A DNA stretch of 23,254 nucleotides from Saccoglossus kowalevskii. Taxonomy: Eukaryota; Hemichordata; Enteropneusta; Harrimaniidae. The notes under the pieces were generated by a model, which worked only from the letters and a program-made list of their open reading frames with translations, was not told the origin of the DNA and made no database searches. The DNA lies in the NCBI RefSeq assembly GCF_000003605.2, contig NW_003105101.1, positions 184,744-207,997 of the forward strand, given 5' to 3'. Shown here one piece after another: positions 19,660-23,254 of the stretch (its first letter is position 1; every line of letters starts with the position of its first letter). A program made the position numbers and the translations under genes.

Positions 19660-20371
19660 TTCACAGTTGTGTTGAATTGGCCAATGGGTGTTCTAGAATT
19701 TACATATTGTTCCACAGCCGTGTTCATTGGCCAATGGGTGTTCTAGAATTTACATATTGTTCCACAGTCGTGTTGAATTGGCCAATGGGTGTTCTAGAAT
19801 TTACATATTGTTTCACAGTTGTGTTGAATTGGCCAATGGGTGTTCTAGAATTTACATATTGTTCCACAGCCGTGTTGAATTGGCCAATGGGTGTTCTAGA
19901 ATTTACATATTGTTTCACAGCCGTGTTGAATTGGCCAATGGGTGTTCTAGAATTTACATATTGTTTCACAGTTGTGTTGAATTGGCCAATGGGTGTTCTA
20001 GAATTTACATATTGTTTCACAGCCGTGTTGAATTGGCCAATGGGTGTTCTAGAATTTACATATTGTTTCACAGTTGTGTTGAATTGGCCAATGGGTGTTC
20101 TAGAATTTACATATTGTTTCACAGTTGTGTTGAATTGGCCAATGGGTGTTCTAGAATTTACATATTGTTCCACAGCCGTGTTGAATTGGCCAATGGGTGT
20201 TCTAGAATTTACATATTGTTCCACAGCCGTGTTGAATTGGCCAATGAGTTGTCTAGAATTTACATATTGTTCCACAGCCGTGTTGAATTGGCCAATGGGT
20301 GTTCTAGAATTTACATATTGTTCCACAGCAGTGTTGAATTGGCCAATGGGTGTTCTAGAATTTACATATTG
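19660..20371. repeat. 51-bp minisatellite, 14 tandem copies
   Basis: The unit contains TTGAATTGGCCAATGGGTG, TTCTAGAATTTACATATTG and TTCCACAGCCG in turn. GGCCAATG begins at 19679, 19729 and 19780, then every 51 bp to 20341; the first step is 50 bp. Copies differ mainly at one spot (TTCCACAGCCG, TTTCACAGTTG or mixed forms). One copy at about 20245 has GAGTTGTC instead of GGGTGTTC. The period is divisible by three and the unit lacks stops in several frames, so long ORFs appear on both strands (292, 222 and 225 codons). They are by-products, not genes. Each unit has the palindromes ATTGGCCAAT and TTCTAGAA. Confidence 0.95.
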
Positions 20372-22091
20372 GTTATGACATGCAACTCCCGTTAACTTCA
20401 AATATGCATCAAATTAAGCACAGGGGGCGAGTACTCAAATTGGAGCATGGGTACCCATGCTTAAACATAGCATTTTAAAAGAAAGCCTCTACAAATAAAA
20501 AAATAACTTATTCCAAGTACAAGAAAATGTAAAGCCAATTCTATTTGAGGAGGGATTTCTCGAAATTCTGAATCTGATCATAAAATGCGATACAGATTCA
20601 TTCGTGGGAGATTCTCAAAAAATATTAAGATGTAGAACTTGGAAAATAACCTTTTTTTGGTGTTTATTTTGTTTTTACAATGTGACTATCTGTTTGAAAA
20701 CCACCCATAATACACGTTTTTGTAGTGTAGAATGCATACAAAGTTCAAATTCAAGAGCCCACCCAGGAAACTCCATATTGCAGCAGCAGTTGTTACAAGT
20801 TAGTTAAATGATGGCACCTACACCACTCATGCTCTCACATATATTGGTAGTTGGTTGACCCACACATTATTTGGATCATCCTTGTATAGACAGCATTTTC
20901 AAAACCATTGTATTGATAGTCATCGCTGGGTAGTATCATCTGTCAATATTCAATTCTCATTTGTAATATTCACAAATATGTAATTACAATTTAAATCTGA
21001 ATTCTTTATAATTTATTTGACTTGATTGTTTTATAATACATCAGGTGCTGTTTTTTGAAATGAATAAATACAACACATATCATGACTGACATGCATGCTC
21101 ACCTGTGAGGTCATCTTTTAAGATGAACTCACACCCAAGGTACTACCAATTTATACTAAATTCCCCAGGTTACTGGCAATTCTTTTGCAACAAATCGACT
21201 ATGTAGGAATGTACTGAAATAAAAGTTTACAGAAATGCAAGTTCACAGATAACACCTGGGATTGAACTGTGTACCCAAATCATTTGTGCTCAGCTCTCTT
21301 CTCATACTAAATCAGTAAATATACTGAAAGAATAAGCTAAGAAACAATTTAGTGTTCTTGTTATATGCATGCAAATAAAAACAGTTCATGTTTCTAGTTC
21401 ACCAACAATGTATGCAGAATTAGAAATACTTGTTTGTAAATACTTGTTTGTATTGTCTATAAAGCTTGGTCCAAAATCAAATCTCAGTTTAAATATTTGT
21501 CTTTGCTACGATATATCCAGTCATGCATTGCTGTTCAAATTGTGCTTTGGGTGCCTGGTAAACACAACTACCCGGTAATCCAGAAAATGCACATTGTTTG
21601 AAGTTTGCACATGGCAACATGCGTAAAATATCCTCCTATTAAAACTGATCGACTATACAGGAAACGTGTCAATGTCTGGTGTGCATTTCAAGATATAATT
21701 GTAATACAAAATGCTTCACATAGAATATTGAATTTGTAATATTAATTACCAGTATTCCATCTTCAATTGTTCAACAGAGAATGTGTGCGATTTGGTAACT
21801 TGATGACACTGAAAACTAAATCACAACCAACCAAACTGTTTGGTGATGTCCATCAGTTATCGACAAGAACAATAGGACACATATCATGCATTTACTGCAG
21901 TACATATATTACTTGATATGTCAAAATTTCAAACACAATTTTGTCGATAATACAACTTAAAACTTTAAGAGCAATACATGGTTCTAGAGAAAACTATTGA
22001 TGTTGTCACTTAAATTCCATAATATCGTCTTTGTTCACGCAGTGATGCGTATTCCACAATATTTTTACATCTTGTACATCGTTTTTACGTC
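20372..22091. other. Intergenic and probable TRAPPC12 3' UTR
   Basis: No coding segment seen. On the minus strand, AATAAA at 21018-21013 could end the TRAPPC12 transcript, about 1.07 kb past the stop, but this is weak. A tRNA-like B-box word (GTTCAATCCC, minus, near 21260) may mark an old SINE. Confidence 0.35.
21888..21977. repeat. Dispersed repeat, copy 1 (pair with 23161-23241)
   Basis: GCATTTACTGCAGTAC, TATTACTTGA, TTTCAAACACAATTT and GAGCAATAC-type words occur in the same order here and at 23161-23241. The two copies lie on either side of the TRAPPC12 last exon in the same orientation. Family unknown. Confidence 0.65.
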
Positions 22092-22334
22092 TTATATCAT
22101 TTTTAAGCACTGTACGTTGAACCCATCTCCTTTGTGTTGATTTACCAAATCTAATAATTTCTGTTTTTTATACATGCTTTTTGACGATTCTAGCTCGTAC
22201 ATCGTGCATAAATTAAAGAGTACGCCTTCTTGTTGGTATCTAGTCGGGTCACTGTACACCAATGATTCCAATATCTTCAGTCCTTCTTTTAGTTTGCCAA
22301 TGTACAACAGGCACACTGCGGTGTTGTTTGTAGC
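22092..22334 (-). CDS. TRAPPC12: Trafficking protein particle complex subunit 12, last exon
   Basis: TRAPPC12 is a TPR-containing subunit of TRAPPIII, acting in ER-to-Golgi transport and autophagy. This terminal exon opens after an acceptor (TTTTACAATACAG, AG at 22336-22335), is phase 0, and encodes 80 residues ending at TAA 22094-22092. It reads [20 protein letters not shown], then [13 protein letters not shown], then [19 protein letters not shown] and, at the end, [12 protein letters not shown]. The NNxAVCLLYxGKLK and [14 protein letters not shown] blocks, and a C-terminus ending close to QCLK, match the C-terminal end of animal TRAPPC12 as I recall it. The earlier exons are not found between 22335 and 23254 and must lie beyond the right edge. 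It is convergent with PEX13 across a 5.1-kb gap. Confidence 0.92.
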   Translation of the reverse strand, partial: ATNNTAVCLLYIGKLKEGLKILESLVYSDPTRYQQEGVLFNLCTMYELESSKSMYKKQKLLDLVNQHKGDGFNVQCLKMI

Positions 22335-22409
22335 CTGTATTGTAAAAGCAATATTCAGTTAACCAGATCAAACTTAGTTGTCACATTGGAAACCAGGACA
22401 TTGATAATA

Positions 22410-22617
22410 CTGTAAAATGACTAATTTTCACTGGGTTTAAATTTCACTGATTTACCATTTCGGGCATATTCAGTGGGTTTTAAATTCACGGTTTCGTCAT
22501 TTAGATAATGTGTTCTATGCTAAATTTTACATATTCACTGTGTTTTAATTTAGCGCATTTTTCCAGTCAGCGAAATAAGCTAAATTAAAACCCAGTGAAT
22601 AATTACCCCCTTTACAG
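22410..22617. mobile_element. TA-flanked MITE, second family, copy 2, in TRAPPC12 intron
   Basis: Begins CTGTAAAATGACTAATTTTC and ends CCCCCTTTACAG, flanked by TA (22408-22409, 22618-22619). The ACTGGGTTTAAATTT block near the left is mirrored by AAATTAAAACCCAGT near the right. It is nearly the same length as the copy at 18078-18283 (208 versus 206 bp). It lies about 75 bp upstream of the TRAPPC12 last exon, on the intron side. Confidence 0.78.
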
Positions 22618-23160
22618 TATACTGAAAACATCATGGAATTATGAAACCAAAGTAAACAAAACTTGAAAGAATGTTAGCTGTATTACTGTGAGCAGCAAAG
22701 TTGTATTTAGTGTATAACAGTCTTATATAGATTAAAGGTTCCACCTAGAAACTATTAAAGCACAGGGGTTGTCACCTTCGCACATGCAGGAATTAAGTCC
22801 CAAACGATGATAACACACGTTAAAATTGCAAAGACTCATTGGTAGACGTTTGTTTGTAAACAATGTCACGCTATGGCCCTCTGCTGCATGTGCAGATGAC
22901 AACTCCCTCGCTTTTATGTATATTAATTTCCTGAAAGTAAGGTTCTCACACAATGAAATGAAATGACCAGTAATAATTTTAAGTTTTTCTTTCTAAAACA
23001 TCATTTTCACTCATCCTTGTCATTTTGACGTCACACAGGTGGTTTGTCAATACAAGGCATAACTTTTAGGAAAGGTGTTAGGAACTGCTCAGTCATGTTT
23101 TCTATTGGCAAGAACCTGCTGATAATTATTTTGCAAATACAGTATACTGTATATTGCATT

Positions 23161-23254
23161 GCATTTACTGCAGTACCTGTATTACTTGACATTTCAAGTG
23201 TTTCAAACACAATTTCGTCAATACAACTTTGAGAGCAATACTTTTAGGAAAGGT
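23161..23254. repeat. Dispersed repeat, copy 2, running to the window edge
   Basis: Matches 21888-21977 up to 23241. Its tail, GTCAATACAA then ACTTTTAGGAAAGGT (23240-23254), also matches 23046-23076, where the same two words are closer together. So at least part of the unit is present a third time about 178 bp upstream. Confidence 0.6.

Noticed and set aside
19500-20401. Three long open frames (292, 222 and 225 codons) over the minisatellite
   Set aside because: They exist because the 51-bp period is a multiple of three and the unit lacks stops. They repeat the same 17-residue word in overlapping frames on both strands.
22732-22953. Upstream TRAPPC12 exon on the minus strand
   Set aside because: The 73-codon frame shows no TPR-like pattern and does not match the sequence expected before the last exon.

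Overview
This window is from an animal genome, most likely a non-vertebrate marine bilaterian. The evidence is AT-rich DNA, spliced genes with GT-AG introns of 0.1 to 1.5 kb, and many short inverted-repeat transposons. Protein-level similarity and gene content would fit a hemichordate, amphioxus or lophotrochozoan, but I cannot fix the species from the sequence alone. There are no bacterial features. Four conserved nuclear genes can be read exon by exon: RPS7 (minus, partial, 5' half), RNASEH1 (plus, complete), PEX13 (plus, complete) and TRAPPC12 (minus, last exon only).

Layout. Positions 1-1538 are non-coding and lie in or beyond an RPS7 intron. They hold a GC-rich 20-bp repeat array, a degenerate AT-rich direct repeat and a small hAT-like element. 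Positions 1539-3556 hold RPS7 exons 1-4 on the minus strand, starting at a pyrimidine-tract transcription start near 3556. RNASEH1 starts about 340 bp away in the opposite direction (ATG 3897, alternative ATG 3858) and runs through six exons to 8396, with a poly(A) signal at 8886. Its long introns carry several TA- or TTAA-flanked MITEs. Positions 9975-12600 hold a decayed minus-strand L1/Tx1-type LINE interrupted by a well-preserved 454-bp MITE. PEX13 occupies 13280-17010 in four exons. A 51-bp minisatellite of 14 copies lies at about 19660-20371, in the convergent gap between PEX13 and TRAPPC12. TRAPPC12's last exon is at 22092-22334.

The genes are independent housekeeping functions: ribosome, RNA/DNA hybrid removal, peroxisome import and ER-Golgi tethering/autophagy. 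RPS7, RNASEH1 and TRAPPC12 are, from memory, also neighbours in the same relative order and orientation on human 2p25.3. This suggests an old linkage block; PEX13 sits where human has ADI1.

I found no clear new multi-gene system. The best leads are the minisatellite (each unit carries an ATTGGCCAAT palindrome and a TTCTAGAA heat-shock-like core), a long hairpin in a PEX13 intron, a perfect-spacing DR1 nuclear-receptor site upstream of PEX13, and the leaky two-start arrangement of RNASEH1.
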